The translations under genes were made by a program, and so were the position numbers. The notes under the pieces were generated by a model. It was not told the DNA's origin. It did not search any database and saw only the letters and a list, made by a program, of their open reading frames with translations. This document shows positions 1 to 10,469 of a stretch of 64,000 nt of DNA, one piece after another. The stretch comes from Erinaceus europaeus (taxonomy: Eukaryota > Chordata > Mammalia > Eulipotyphla > Erinaceidae), in the NCBI RefSeq assembly GCF_950295315.1, contig NC_080168.1, forward strand, positions 63,511,838 through 63,575,837, read 5' to 3'. Positions within the stretch are counted from its first letter, which is position 1. Each line of letters starts with the position of its first letter.

Positions 1-218
1 TCAGTGTGAATTTTCCTAAAATATTAAAGCCTGGGCAGTGTATGACATCTATTGATGTATCTCTGGAAGCTTCTGTGGTAAAACAGAGAAGCAGGCTTTC
101 ACCCTCAGCCTGTGGCAAGGTCCCACCTAGTGTACACATCTCAGCAAGCATGAGCTGAATTCTCAGCTCGTCTCAAGCTCAACCAATCAGGTGACAGCTT
201 TTCCCCAAACAGTCTTAC

Positions 219-369
219 CTCCATCTTGAAATTTGCTCAGTCTCTCCAAATACGATGATATGGGGACCTGTACAATATCAAGGATGGCTAGCAGTGTCCT
301 CGTGAGCCTGAGGAGCTCACTAAAGCTGTAGAACCCAAAGTATATAAGGTTCCGAGCCAAGTGGACCAC
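219..369 (-). CDS. ITPR2: ITPR2 coding exon 21 (modulatory region)
   Basis: This 151-nt exon encodes residues about 864-913 plus one base: [20 protein letters not shown], then [20 protein letters not shown], then [10 protein letters not shown]. The acceptor is cctcag|GTGGTC and the donor TGGAG|gtaaga. [16 protein letters not shown] is highly conserved in the family. It is the last exon before the left edge, so about two thirds of the protein, including the channel, lies outside. Confidence 0.97.
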
Positions 370-1312
370 CTGAGGAGAAAATGGGAGGAGGAAAGGATGG
401 AAGCAATGAAGAAAAATATTAGGAATGGAAATAGTGGGCTTTTTTTTTTAAATGATTATTATCTAAATCAGTCCAGGTATCTCTAAACTTTGTGATTCTT
501 TTACATGCAGGATATTATCCATGAAATGTATCCAGGCATGTTTGTCCCTTCTATAGCTGTGTTCTTCTGGATGCCACAAGTTATATGAGGTATAAGAGTC
601 AGCTTCCATGATGAGGTTAGTGCATTTGTGGTCTCCTTATACGTGGCACTAAGGACACTGACTGCCAGTGGAATGACGTCACTTTTAAGATCAGCTAAGA
701 GAAGATAAGAGCTCCCACCTCACTCACTGGCTCTGTGGGAACCCAGACACCCTGTCATAAGGACCTTGCCAACCGAAGGTCAAGTGATGAGAACAAGACG
801 TGTCAATAGCCAGCACAGAAGCACGTCTGTGGAGATGGAGAAAAGGCATTGTAACACAAACTATGAGAAACTACTTTTGTTCACCAAATGCAATAAAGTT
901 TACACAAATCAATAATATTTTTTTAAAGTGCAGGAAAACTGCCATTAACAGACTAGTCCAAGCAATATATACTTGGGGGGAGGTTGGGGGGGTGGGAGAT
1001 GGTTCACCCAGAAGAGCGTACCCCCTCTGCCTTTCACTCTCTATCTAGGAGAAAATAGAAGTCTGCTGGGAGAGGTTTGATCATGCAGGTAAGAAGCCCT
1101 ACTGAAGCTCTTGAAGCAAGAAAAAACAAACAGACTTTGAAGTCCTGGTCTCAATCAACAACAGAGGAGAATCACACCTGCATGAACTTACTGGCCCAAA
1201 CACCAAAACATCCTGCTCGCAGGAAAGAGACCTTTATGCTCAACATGGTTGGTTTTTGAGAGGAAAAGCTGAGCAGCTCCATGAATGGATGAATCCTTTC
1301 AGAAACAAATAC
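370..1312. other. Intron between exons 20 and 21
   Basis: It is mostly unique AT-rich sequence. It includes a G-rich run at 975-998 (several G tracts on the plus strand) and no recognised repeat. Confidence 0.6.
674..681. promoter_or_regulatory. Palindromic CRE-type octamer in the intron after exon 20
   Basis: An exact TGACGTCA sits in non-repeat sequence about 300 nt downstream, in transcript direction, of nothing but intron. It is the consensus CREB/ATF site. Function is unproven and a chance 8-mer is possible. Confidence 0.25.
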
Positions 1313-1457
1313 CTCGAATGTCAGCTTGTTTTTCTCTTTATCCCCGAAAGGGAAGGGCTGGTTTACAACTTCTTTCAAGTACTCTTCCACAAACTCCATC
1401 GTCAGTGCGAATTTCCTCTTCATGTCGTTTCTGGAGGAGTCTGTGATAGAGTCATAT
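1313..1457 (-). CDS. ITPR2: ITPR2 coding exon 20 (modulatory region)
   Basis: This 145-nt exon encodes residues about 816-863: [20 protein letters not shown], then [20 protein letters not shown], then EKNKLTFE. The acceptor is ctgcag|ATATGA. The donor is CGAG|gtattt, which lacks the usual +5 G. The first A completes the Glu codon from exon 19. Confidence 0.97.
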
Positions 1458-1639
1458 CTGCAGGGATAGGAGAGTGAGTTCAATTGTAATCATATCACAA
1501 AGTGCAAAGACTAGCCTCCTGGCTTTGCATGTCTGGGGGGTCAGTTCACAGACCTTTCTTTTGCCCTCATCTGTAAAATAGGGCTGGTGTGAAATATCAT
1601 CTAAAGCACTCAATTTATTTTTCATTTCTTTTTTTTTCC

Positions 1640-1793
1640 ATTTTATTTTACTTATTATTGTTGTTGTTGTTTTGCCAAAACTGTTTGTTCAGTTCTAGCT
1701 TACAGGAAGAGGTACAGGGGATTAAGCCTGGAACTTGGGAGTCTCAAACATGAGAGTCTCCTTGTAATAACCACTATGCTCTCTCCCCCTACA
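1640..1793 (-). mobile_element. SINE-C copy
   Basis: The reverse complement carries the 'agagcatagtggttattac...gagactctcatgtttgagac' head and a T-rich start that is the A tail on the other strand. Confidence 0.7.
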
Positions 1794-1879
1794 GCATTCA
1801 CTTTTGACTCTGCTTTCTAGGAAAATGTTTTGATTATCAAAGAGCAAGGTTTTTACTCTCCAAGAAAGAAGTATCTTCT

Positions 1880-2078
1880 GGGCCAGGATATAGCTCAAAG
1901 GGTAGAGTATATGCCTTGCTGTGTGCGAGATCTGTGTCCCAGCCCCAACAGTATATGAGAGCAACATGAGTAGCGGAGTTTTGCTATGGTGTATCCCCTT
2001 CTCTCTGTTCCCTCTCCTCTGTTTCTCTATCTCACTATGTGCCCCCCGCCAAAGAAATAAAGAATATAAAAAAAAACT
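1880..2078 (+). mobile_element. SINE-D copy
   Basis: A tRNA-like head 'atagctcaaagggtagagta' is followed by a diverged B box, a CT-rich body and an A-rich tail. Confidence 0.7.
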
Positions 2079-2279
2079 GGGGCCAGGCAGAGGCACACCT
2101 GGTTGAGCTCGTTACCATGTGGCAGGACCTAGGTTCAGGTTCAAAATCCCCATCTGCAGAGAAAAACTTCACAAGCAATGAAGCTGTGCTGCAGGTGTTT
2201 CACTCTACCTATCTCCCCTCCCCCTCTCAATTTCCCTGTCCTATCAAATTAACAAATAGTAAATTAAAAAAAAAAAAAA
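2079..2279 (+). mobile_element. SINE-B copy
   Basis: Head 'aggcacacctggttgagctc', CT-rich body and (A)n tail, abutting the preceding SINE-D. Confidence 0.75.
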
Positions 2280-2285
2280 CTTAAG

Positions 2286-2517
2286 GGGGGGCCTGGGTGG
2301 TGGTGCACTGCACTGAGTGCACACACATTACCATGCACAAGGACCCAGGTTTAAGCCCCCACTCCCTACCTACCCTGTTTTTCGCTGTCCTATCAAATTT
2401 AAAAAAAAAAAAAAAAAAAGATGGAAAAATGTTCACTTAGAGCAGTGAATTGCTAGTGCTTGTATTGAACCCTGGTGGCAATAAGATAATAATAGTAATA
2501 GTAATAATAATAAAAAC
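2286..2517 (+). mobile_element. SINE-B copy, long form
   Basis: It has a 'gggtggtggtgcactg' head, a shortened body, an internal A run, and the 'gcagtgaattgctagtgc...ccctggtggcaataa' 3' segment. Confidence 0.65.
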
Positions 2518-2599
2518 TTCAGACATGGGTGGCCCTCAGTTCATTTCCAGTACTACTAGGATAAATTAATAAGATGATGATGATGACTGCGGCTTCACT

Positions 2600-2756
2600 G
2601 CTCCAACAGGGCTTTTTCAGCAAGAAAGAGAGTGACAGGACGAAAAGACACCAGAGCACTGAAGCTTCTTCAGGTGCAGCAGGGGCCAGGCTGGAACCTG
2701 GGGTGCGTGCCTAGCAAAGCAGGGGCACTGTCCAGGTGGGCTCTATTACTGCCCCA
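2600..2756 (-). mobile_element. SINE-E-like copy
   Basis: The minus-strand tRNA-type head is at the right end. 'accagagcactgaagcttctt' is shared with copies at 12330 and 23222. Confidence 0.5.
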
Positions 2757-2888
2757 AATAAGGCTGCCTGGTGTGCATCTGGAAGATTAACATGCTGAAT
2801 CCATGCATTTAATTTCTCAACTGAAGCCCCCAACTGAGAACTCTGCACTGAGTCTCACACCCCCAGACACATCACCAGCCAGCCCTAC

Positions 2889-3140
2889 TCGTGTATGGTG
2901 ATCTTGGTGGGGATCTCAGTCCACAGTCGGGCATATCGGACAGGCACCACAGACTCCTGGGGGTCTCTGTCCACGTGCATGTGCAGCATGAGGCGGCAGA
3001 AGGAGGCACGCAGGTCAAAGGGCAGGCTCTCATCAGACACGCAGCGCAGGATCAGGTCCACTGACAGCTGTGTGGAGATCTGGTTGATGGCCAGGTACTG
3101 GCGGTCCAGGCACATCCTTGCGAAGAGGTTGAGCTGGTAC
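2889..3140 (-). CDS. ITPR2: ITPR2 coding exon 19 (modulatory region)
   Basis: This 252-nt exon is the largest here. It encodes residues about 732-814: [20 protein letters not shown], then [20 protein letters not shown], then [20 protein letters not shown], and on to [24 protein letters not shown] and [18 protein letters not shown] are near-invariant in IP3 receptors. The acceptor is tgcag|GTACCA. The donor is CGA|gtaggg, with a Glu codon split to exon 20. Confidence 0.98.
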
Positions 3141-3448
3141 CTGCAACACAGCAAGCACAGCACGCTGTGTCTTCCAGAGAGTTCTTGGGCACCGCCGTAA
3201 CTATCAGCATTGACCGTGAGGACACTGGGGCTTCCATGAGCATGTGACACTGTGGACCAGCTCTTTGGAGAGGGAGTTAAACAAACAGGACAACACACAC
3301 CGTGCTCCCTGGGTTACCATTCCCCTCTTTTGTGAAGGATCTGTGTTCCAACTCCAAAAGTACATGGGAGTACCATGGATGGTGGTGAAGATGGTGATGT
3401 GGACACTAATCTCTGAGGTTTCTGTATACTTGGATTATGAAGGCTGTA

Positions 3449-3597
3449 GGGGCCAGGTGGTGGTGCACCTGGTTGAGTACACATTTAACAATGCTCAAGA
3501 ACCCGGGTTCAAGACTCCAGTCCCCACCTGTAGGAGGAAAGCTTAGCAAGTGGTAAAATAGTGCTGCAGGTGTCTCTGTCTATCTCCTTATCACCCC
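3449..3597 (+). mobile_element. SINE-B copy, left part, split by an LTR
   Basis: Head 'ccaggtggtggtgcacctgg' and CT-rich body stop at 'tatcacccc'. The element resumes at 3930 with 'cccttccc...cctaataaataaataaa'. Confidence 0.75.
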
Positions 3598-3929
3598 GTT
3601 GTTTATTTTCGGAGGCTCCAGCTGGCTGGGCTAGCTTCACGGGCGGGTAACAGAGATGACCAGAGACACACAGCTAGGCAGGGAAGCTGTATTTCTTTAT
3701 TCAGGAACAACGATTCATAAACTAACCCAAACTAATCACCAAACAGAACTCTCCTGCCTCCTTCCCCCGCGGTGGTGCCAAGAACTCTCGAACTCTGTCA
3801 CTCTGGAACTCTGTAGGGGTTCCTTTCTGGGGCGGGGACAAGCGAGCCCGCCAAACTAGCAGGACTAAACCACAATCAACTAGAGATGGGGGGGAAGGGG
3901 ACCAAACCACTATGAAGAATACCAACAAC
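3598..3929 (-). mobile_element. Solo LTR (ERV), about 330 bp, inside a SINE-B
   Basis: The block has inverted termini (gttgtt...aacaac; within them the canonical TG...CA) and splits a SINE-B into two halves that fit together across it. On the minus strand it has GC-rich U3-like sequence and then an AATAAA polyadenylation signal (complement at about 3699-3704) about 100 nt before its end, the order expected of U3-R-U5. No internal retroviral genes are present, so it is a solo LTR. The family and the exact target duplication (cccc or acccc) are uncertain. Confidence 0.65.
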
Positions 3930-3977
3930 CCCCTTCCCAGCTGTCTCTACCTAATAAATAAATAAAAATAATAGAAC
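3930..3977 (+). mobile_element. SINE-B copy, right part after the LTR
   Basis: It continues the SINE-B consensus with 'ctgtctctacctaataaata'. Confidence 0.65.
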
Positions 3978-4002
3978 TTTTTTTTAAGAAAAGGTTGTAA
4001 GG

Positions 4003-4346
4003 GGGTCGGGCGGTGGCGCAGTGGGTTAAGCGCACATGGCGCAAAGCGCAAGGACCAGCGTAAGGATCCCGGTACGAGCCCCCGGCTCCCCACCTGCAGT
4101 GGAGTGGCTTCACGGGCAGTGAAGCAGGTCTGTAGGTGTCTATCTTTCTCTCCCCCTCTCTGTCTTCCCCTCCTCTCTCCATTTCTCTCTGTCCTGTCCA
4201 ACAACAAACAACATCAACAATGGTAATAATGATGACCACAGCGAGGCTACAACAACAAGGGCAACGAAAAGGAGGGGAAAATGGCCTCCAGGAGCGGTGA
4301 ATTCATGGTGCAGGCACCGAGCCCAGCAATAACCTTGGAGGAAAAA
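4003..4346 (+). mobile_element. SINE-A long form
   Basis: Complete head 'gcgcagtgggttaagcgcac', B-box region 'ggatcccggtacgagccc', CT body, CAA-rich stretch, and 3' segment 'ggcctccaggagcggtgaat...ccttggagg'. Confidence 0.9.
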
Positions 4347-4397
4347 AATAAAATAAAATAAAATAAAATAAAATAAAATAAAATAAAATAAAATAAA
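4347..4397 (+). repeat. (AAATA)n tail of the SINE-A
   Basis: About ten AAAAT units grown from the SINE tail. Confidence 0.9.
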
Positions 4398-4875
4398 GAA
4401 AAGAAGATTATAAACAACAGCTGAAATGAAACCCTCTCTCCTCACCCACTCCATCCTCCCTCCACCTGCCAAGTCCACTCAGGGCCCTGGCCTAGTGGGG
4501 ACCCAGCAGCTTCAGTGCCTCTAGCTGCACAGACCAGGGAGCATGAGGGTATGCGCATGTCGCAGCTTCTGCCTTCCTCAGAACCCCAGCACTTGCTCCC
4601 AACTTCTGTTCCTTAAACTCCAAGATGCCAGCTAACTTCTTGCTCCTAATCCACTGACTGCTAGGAACCAGTATCAGCACTCTCCCAGCTGTGGATCACC
4701 ACAGCTCTTCCCCTCCCACTGACCTCAACTCCCCTAAGCATATTTACACTTCCCCATATTCAAGCGCTTTGTACTCCAGTAGCGCTGCATATTGAGTTGC
4801 TCTTACCACCTCTACTGCTGGGTCTGCCACAGCAGTTCCAGATCCAACTCTCTCAACTCCATTCTTTTTTCTTTC

Positions 4876-5064
4876 TTTTTTTTTTTTAATATACTTTTAT
4901 TTTAGAGAGACAGAAATATATAGGTAGATCGACAGAGAGATAGACAGACCCAGAGGACTGATCAAGCTTTGGCTTATGGTGGGTGACACAGGGGATGAAA
5001 CTGGGACTTTGGCACCTCAGACATGAAAGTCTTTTTTGCATTACCATGATATTGTCTCCCTTAC
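4876..5064 (-). mobile_element. SINE-C copy
   Basis: The reverse complement has the 'agacaatatcatggtaatgc' head and 'cctgtgtcacccaccataagccaaagc'-type body. A T run sits on the left. Confidence 0.7.
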
Positions 5065-5321
5065 TCCCCAAATCCATTTCCTTTGTTCCCAAATGTCCTT
5101 CATCCGTACCCACTCCAAACACACCATTCCAAACAATTCCAGAAGACAGCCAAGGGGAATATGTGAAAAGCAAAGATATTAACTTTTGTCTTGCATATTG
5201 TAAACACAACTATTTCCAATATTCTACACGAGTCCTATTTGCAGATGGCCGAAGTCTCTGCAGAGAAGCAGCTCCCAATGGATCTGTGAGGCTGGGAAGC
5301 ACAGCCCTGGCATTGTGTTAC

Positions 5322-5507
5322 CTATAGTAGGTGAGGACCTCCAGGTCGGCCTTGGTGCCTTCCTTGGCCTCCTGGGCCAGGTGTCGGATGGCTTTGCCAT
5401 GAGGCTCCTTGTTGCTGTCAATCCAGTAGAGCCAGACTTCCTCATCATCCAAGTCGTCAGCCAGGATGGCGCTCTCCATAGGGTTGTCCACTTGTGTGGA
5501 GACCAGC
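5322..5507 (-). CDS. ITPR2: ITPR2 coding exon 18 (RIH / modulatory region)
   Basis: This 186-nt exon encodes residues about 670-730: [20 protein letters not shown], then [20 protein letters not shown], then [20 protein letters not shown] and Y. The EEVWL.W.D segment is conserved across IP3 receptors. The acceptor is ccaag|GCTGGT and the donor ATAG|gtaaca. The intron to exon 17 (5508-5633) is the shortest seen. Confidence 0.97.
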
Positions 5508-5633
5508 CTTGGAAAGAACCACACGGAAGCTGCTGAGAAGTGCACACACAGGCCCGAGAGGGAAGGGCAGTGTGTGTGGTGTGCGAGGAGAGGAGAGGAA
5601 AGGATAGAAAGGGTGTGTGGGACGCGGCCTTAC

Positions 5634-5753
5634 TTGGTCTGGATGAGGATGTCTGCGTTCCCAGGGCTCAGCATGAACTTGCAGATGAGTTCCTGTGTGA
5701 CGGGGATGGCGGTGGTGTTGGACACGCACAGGTCTGACAGGTAGTCCAGAAAC
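5634..5753 (-). CDS. ITPR2: ITPR2 coding exon 17 (RIH domain)
   Basis: This 120-nt exon encodes residues about 630-668: [20 protein letters not shown] then [26 protein letters not shown].....I...Q is the RIH-domain hallmark shared by IP3 and ryanodine receptors. The acceptor is cttag|GTTTCT and the donor CCAA|gtaagg. A Lys codon is split to exon 18, only 126 nt downstream. Confidence 0.97.
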
Positions 5754-5867
5754 CTAAGGGGGTAGAGGGAGACAGGAAAGACATGGGGTTGTCCATAACA
5801 GGCTGGGCATGAACAGAAGGCATTCTGGGAATGAAGACATACCTGGGAACAGCATGAAAAGGGACTT

Positions 5868-6063
5868 CTGGGAGCCAGCTGGTGGTGTAGCTAGTTGAGC
5901 ACACACATTACAACACACAACAGCCTAAGTTCAAGCCCCCCAGCCTCCACCAAGAGGGGGAAGCTTCATGAATGGTGAGGCACTGCTATAGATGTCTCTT
6001 TCTCTCCCTATCTCCCCAGTCCTTTCTCAATTTCTCTCTGCTGTAGCAAATAAAAAAAATATA
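5868..6063 (+). mobile_element. SINE-B copy
   Basis: 'ctggtggtgtagctagttga' head, 'ggggaagcttcatgaatggt' body and A-rich tail. Confidence 0.75.
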
Positions 6064-6082
6064 TCTCTTTTTTTAAAAAAAA

Positions 6083-6281
6083 TGGGGGAGCAAGTAATGG
6101 AACACCTGGTTAGAAGTACCTCACAGTGCACAAAAACCCAGATTCAAGCCCCCAGACCCTACCTACAGAAGGAAGCTTTACAAGCGGTGAAGCAGTGCTG
6201 CAACAGCCTCTCTGCCTCTCTCCCTCTCTATCCCCTCTCAATTTCTCTCTGCCATATCAAACCAAGTAAATAAATTTAAAA
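6083..6281 (+). mobile_element. SINE-B copy
   Basis: Second of three head-to-tail SINE-B copies; 'aacacctggttagaagtacc' head and 'gcggtgaagcagtgctgcaa' body. Confidence 0.75.
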
Positions 6282-6282
6282 A

Positions 6283-6458
6283 GGACTGGGCTGGATAGGC
6301 TGTGGCACATCTAGTTGAGAGCACATGTTACCACACACAAGGACCAGAATTCAAGCCCCTGGTCCTTACCTGCAGGGGGGAAACTCTACGTGTGTTCTCT
6401 CTCCCTCTCTATTTCTCTCTGACTCTATCCAATAAATAAAATAGAAAAAAATTTCTTT
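6283..6458 (+). mobile_element. SINE-B copy
   Basis: Third of the cluster; part of the 'gaagcagtgctgcaggtgtc' body is missing. The tail is 'ccaataaataaaatagaaa'. Confidence 0.75.
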
Positions 6459-6574
6459 TTTTATGTGTGACTTTCTAGACACATATTCAGTATTGTTTCT
6501 ATACATCATTTTCCCGTATGTGCATCATGTTTACTACATCATTAGAAATAAGTCAGATATTCTTTTTTAAATTT

Positions 6575-6862
6575 TTTAAAATATTTTATTTTATTTATTT
6601 ATTCCCTTTTGTTGCCCTTGTTGTTTTATTGTTGTAGTTATTATTGTTGTTGTCGTCGTTGTTGGATAGGACAGAGAGAAATGGAGAGAGGAGGGGAAGA
6701 CAGAGAGGAGGAGAGAAAGATAGACACCTGCAGACCTGCTTTCACCGCCTGTGAAGCGACTCCGCTGCAGGTGGGGAGCCGGGGTCCAAACCGGGATCCT
6801 TATGCCGGTCCTTGTGCTTTGCGCCACCTGCGCTTAACCCGCTGCGCTATAGCCCGACTCCC
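6575..6862 (-). mobile_element. SINE-A short form
   Basis: The reverse complement is a full short SINE-A, running from 'gggagtcgggctatagcgca' to 'aacaaaagggaataaataaa'. Confidence 0.9.
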
Positions 6863-7044
6863 TCTTTTTTTAATTTATTTAATAAAAAAATCTACTTAAA
6901 AAATAGATGTCTGATAACAAGTCACTTCCCATCATGATTTGCTGAGTTTGGAAAGTGACTTGTTTGCCTTAATGTGAAATTAGCTCAGAAATAGTTATCC
7001 AAAGAAAACAAGTAAAAAGCTAAGTGTCAAAAGTGACTGTCAAA
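6863..7044. other. Intronic sequence without recognised elements
   Basis: AT-rich unique intron between two SINEs; nothing recognised. Confidence 0.5.
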
Positions 7045-7282
7045 ACAAAGGGGTAGCTCACAGGTATGTATGACCCATGCTCTCACACATCCATGGCTTG
7101 GGTTCAAGGCATGATACCACATGGGAGATACTATGATAATGGGAATTCCAGTGTCATGGTTGGTTGGTCGTTCCGTCCATTTGTCTGTCTCTGCCTCTCT
7201 GAAAGGGTGTCCTAGAGAGAGTGGTCAAATCACAAATGTACAAGGATCCATCTTGACAAAATAAAATAGTAAAATAAAAATT
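7045..7282 (+). mobile_element. Diverged tRNA-type SINE (D-like)
   Basis: 'gggtagctcacaggtatgta', 'ggcttgggttcaaggca' and an A-rich end suggest an old copy. Confidence 0.45.
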
Positions 7283-7805
7283 TAAGCTGTAAAAGAGGCC
7301 ATCCTTCACATTCAAGAGTGGAAAAACAGACCAGATGAATTCTGAGTCAAGATATCTTTATACTTGTTATCAAGTAAGGAGGGCAGAGACTTGAAGGAGC
7401 ATGGTCTGGCAGAGCCAGGGACCATTCCTACAGTCTAGCATTCACCAGCTGGGCCAACTAATTAAGAAAACTTTGCCAATTCGCTCCTCTCCTGGCTCCA
7501 TTTCTCCTGCGGTTTAACACAAAGAGAACTCCATGTGGTATCTGAAACCCATGTCTACTATGAGATTCTGTTTCATGCTGCAGAGAAATTCTTGAGTCAA
7601 ATATCCTCCAGGCTTCTATTGACTCATCTCTCAAGTGTGGATGAGTATATGCACAAGAACATGCAAGGGTTGGAAGGAGGCAAAGCATATGGACATACTG
7701 GGGGGAAAAAACTGCAGAGTGCTATAAAGAGCTATCAGAGTGAAGATCAACTGTGTCCTACTCTATGGAGAATATGGTCTCCTATGGATAACTCTGTTCT
7801 TTAAA
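7283..7805. other. Intronic unique sequence
   Basis: Non-repeat sequence of the intron between exons 16 and 17. A frame at 7535-7804 is open on the plus strand, antisense to ITPR2, and has no recognised homology. Confidence 0.4.
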
Positions 7806-7938
7806 AATAATTATTTATGAAGGAGAGAAAAAAAGAAAAACAGAGTATCACTCTGGCATAAGCAATGCTGGGGCTTGAGCACTGGGCCCCAAGCTTTCAA
7901 GTCCAATGCTCCAGCTACTGCACAATCTCTCCCACTCT
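7806..7938 (-). mobile_element. SINE-F copy
   Basis: The reverse complement has 'gagattgtgcagtagctgga', then 'ttggactt' and 'ctcaagccccagcattg', the SINE-F head also seen at 10676 and 58625. Confidence 0.5.
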
Positions 7939-8085
7939 GCTCTTTGTGAGCTGGAACCTACGACTGAGCCCTGGGTCTCAAGCATGGTCATTCCCAATGA
8001 GTCCCCCCCGCCCCCCCCCCCGGGCCCAACTTCTTCAATATTTTAAACTTAGAAAAATACAGTAGGGGGAAAGGAAGAGCATGCA

Positions 8086-8206
8086 CAAAGTGCAAGTCCA
8101 CCACCCATGGAATTCTTCCTGCTTCTATGTGGTGTTAGGGATCAAGCCCAAAGCCTTGTCTGTGTCAGGTGGGTCCTCAAGACCATAGCCACCTCCCTGG
8201 CCCCAA
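8086..8206 (-). mobile_element. Diverged tRNA-type SINE fragment
   Basis: The reverse complement starts 'ggggccagggaggtggctat' and contains a degraded B box 'gggcttgatccctaac'. Confidence 0.4.
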
Positions 8207-8362
8207 TCTCTCTTTATTAGAATGGCAGTAATTCCCTGCAGAGTTTTGTTCATGCAATTCACTCACCGGAAAGAATTAAAACTTTGCAAAAGTTCTAAAA
8301 AAAATAAAAGCACAAGGCCACAATCCCCACTAGGAAACAACACTGCAAAAACCACTTCAAAC

Positions 8363-8535
8363 CTTGGCTCACGATTTCTCCGGAGTAAACTGACAAATGT
8401 TTCTATTTCTTTTGCTGTGATGTGTTTCTCTAGTAGTTTTCTGTTGTTGTGCAACAAAGCTGTGATGGTGTCTTCTGCCAAAATATCATAGCCAATCTGG
8501 GACTGCATGACACAGAAGTTCTTAGCGATGTATTC
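8363..8535 (-). CDS. ITPR2: ITPR2 coding exon 16 (helical domain)
   Basis: This 173-nt exon encodes residues about 572-628: [20 protein letters not shown], then [20 protein letters not shown], then [17 protein letters not shown]. It is the last part of the ligand-binding core, then RIH domain helices. The acceptor is cacag|GAATAC. The donor is AG|gtttga, off-consensus at +3/+4. It ends with two bases of an Arg codon completed by exon 17. Confidence 0.97.
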
Positions 8536-8644
8536 CTGTGAAGAAGAAAGGCTGTCAGATGGGGCTGCCAACCAGCATCAAAGGAACAGGCTCTGTTAGG
8601 ATGGTGGCATTGGTTAATTGATTCAGAACAGAAAACTCATGAAA

Positions 8645-8836
8645 GCGGACCAGGTGGTGGTGCACCTGGTTGGGTATGCACACTTCTAGGCACAAGGATC
8701 CATGTTCAAGCCCGAGATCTCTACCTCTAAGAAGAAGTTTCATGAGCAGTGAAGCAGAACTCTTTCTCCCTGTCTAGCTTCTTCTCCTTCTATCAATTCC
8801 TCTATCTCTATCCAATAAAAAAGTATTTAAAATGTA
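8645..8836 (+). mobile_element. SINE-B copy
   Basis: 'ccaggtggtggtgcacctgg' head and 'tatccaataaaaaagtattt' tail; it lies about 110 nt upstream, in transcript sense, of exon 16. Confidence 0.8.
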
Positions 8837-8984
8837 TAAAAAGTAAAAAGGAAATTCAACAAAATTATTATCAAGAAGAACAAGTAAACAGTTCTCCAAA
8901 ACATATGGCTTTTGAGGAAGGAAATGAAAACACATCAATATATAACACACTGAAATCCTTATAGAGCTAGAGATAATCTGTATT

Positions 8985-9257
8985 AATTGCCACCAGGGTT
9001 ATTATTGCTAGGACTCAGTTCCAAGACTAAAAATCCACCAATCCTGGCAGTCATTTTTTTTCCCTTTTTTTTCCCTTTCTATCTTATGTGGTAGGACAGA
9101 GAGAGATTGAGACAGGAGGGGGAGAGAGACAGATGCTTGCAGACCTGCATCACCACTTGTGAAGCATTTCTCTTGTAGATGGGGAGCAGGGGATCAAACC
9201 TGGGTCCTTGTGCATGGTAATGTGTGCTCAATCTAGGGCACCACCACCCAACCCCCC
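8985..9257 (-). mobile_element. SINE-B long form
   Basis: Left end 'gccaccagggttattattgc', poly-T/CT zone, and right end 'ctagggcaccaccacccaac' are the reverse complement of a complete element. Confidence 0.75.
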
Positions 9258-9624
9258 TAGAGATAAGTTTTAATCAGAACACTTACACAACTCCTAAGTA
9301 GGAGAGACAAAAATAAACTTAGTTAAAACATCCCAACTTTTATCACATAGTAACTGAGGATTTCACTAACCAAACTCAGGCCATTTTCTCTCACTTAAAG
9401 TTATCACAAATTTCAGCCTAATTCTAGAAAAAGAATAGACCTTCTGATCTTGTGTTTGTGACACATTGTGTCTATTCTGTTAAAGAAAGCTTTTTCTCAA
9501 GTTAACCAGCCCTGCCACCTGACCCAAGGTGGATGACCCTGCAAATATCAGGCTCACAGAAGGACTGAAGATACCCTACCCAACAACTGGGATCTTACAC
9601 AGAAGAGTAAAGGAAAAGTGGATC

Positions 9625-10160
9625 AAAAAGACCTGTAGGTTAATTCACAGAGACATATGCAACCCTATGTTCATAGCTGCATTATTCACAATAGCCCAAG
9701 AATGGAAGCAGCCTAAATGCCCATCAACAGATGACTGGCTAAAGAAGTTATGGGATATATACTCCAGAGAATACTACTCTGTAATCAAAACAGATGGTAT
9801 TGTGTTCTTTGGGATAACATGAAGGACTTGGAGGTGACTATACTTAGTGAAAATAAGTAAAATGAAGACAAACAAGTACCAGATGGTTTCACTCACATAT
9901 GGAATCTAGAGATCTGATACACATGAACTTAGGGGGAAAGAAAAAAAAAACAGAAGCAAGCAAACTGTTTCTAAGACTTTGTGAGAAGTACAGTGGTTAT
10001 CTTTGGGAGGTAAGAGGGTGGAGATACAGAAATTTGGTGATGGATGTGGTGTGGACATAAACCCTGTAACCTTACAATCCTGTAACCCTCTATTAATCAC
10101 ATATAAAAAACAGGAAGAAGAAGAAGAAAGAGGAGGAGGAAGAGGAGGAAAAATGAAAAA
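9625..10160 (+). mobile_element. L1 3' end (5'-truncated)
   Basis: It contains the classic mammalian L1 3' block 'ttcatagctgcattattcac', 'atgcccatcaacagatgact' and 'gttatgggatatatactcca'. It ends in an A-rich GAA/GGA polypurine stretch. Confidence 0.85.
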
Positions 10161-10276
10161 GTGTGCAGGTCCTTTCTGTATGTTGTCAACATAACCCAAG
10201 TCATTAAAACACAGAGGTAGCTTAGATTCTGTTATCTGTTCCAGAATAGTGTGTACAGAGCCTGGGGGGCCCCTAC

Positions 10277-10438
10277 CTGGTTCTTGCGGTAGTCCTGTTG
10301 GGAGTGTCTCAGCACACGGTAGCATAGCCGCAGCAGGTACTTGTAGGGGGCGTACCTCTGGTCCCCCAAGTCCTCCAGCCTCAGCATGGGTCCTTCTCCT
10401 CCTCGCTCCTTAAATGGTGCTTTGAGAATTCCGAACAC
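10277..10438 (-). CDS. ITPR2: ITPR2 coding exon 15 (IP3-contact helices)
   Basis: This 162-nt exon (54 codons, residues about 518-571) starts [20 protein letters not shown] and ends [14 protein letters not shown]. The DYRKNQ motif supplies Y567, R568 and K569, the last IP3-contacting group, and all are conserved. The exon is symmetrical, phase 0. The acceptor is atag|GTGTTC and the donor CCAG|gtaggg. It lies immediately left of a SINE-C and follows a 5972-nt intron. Confidence 0.97.
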
Positions 10439-10469
10439 CTATAGAGAAGCATGCTTTGCAACTGGTTTC

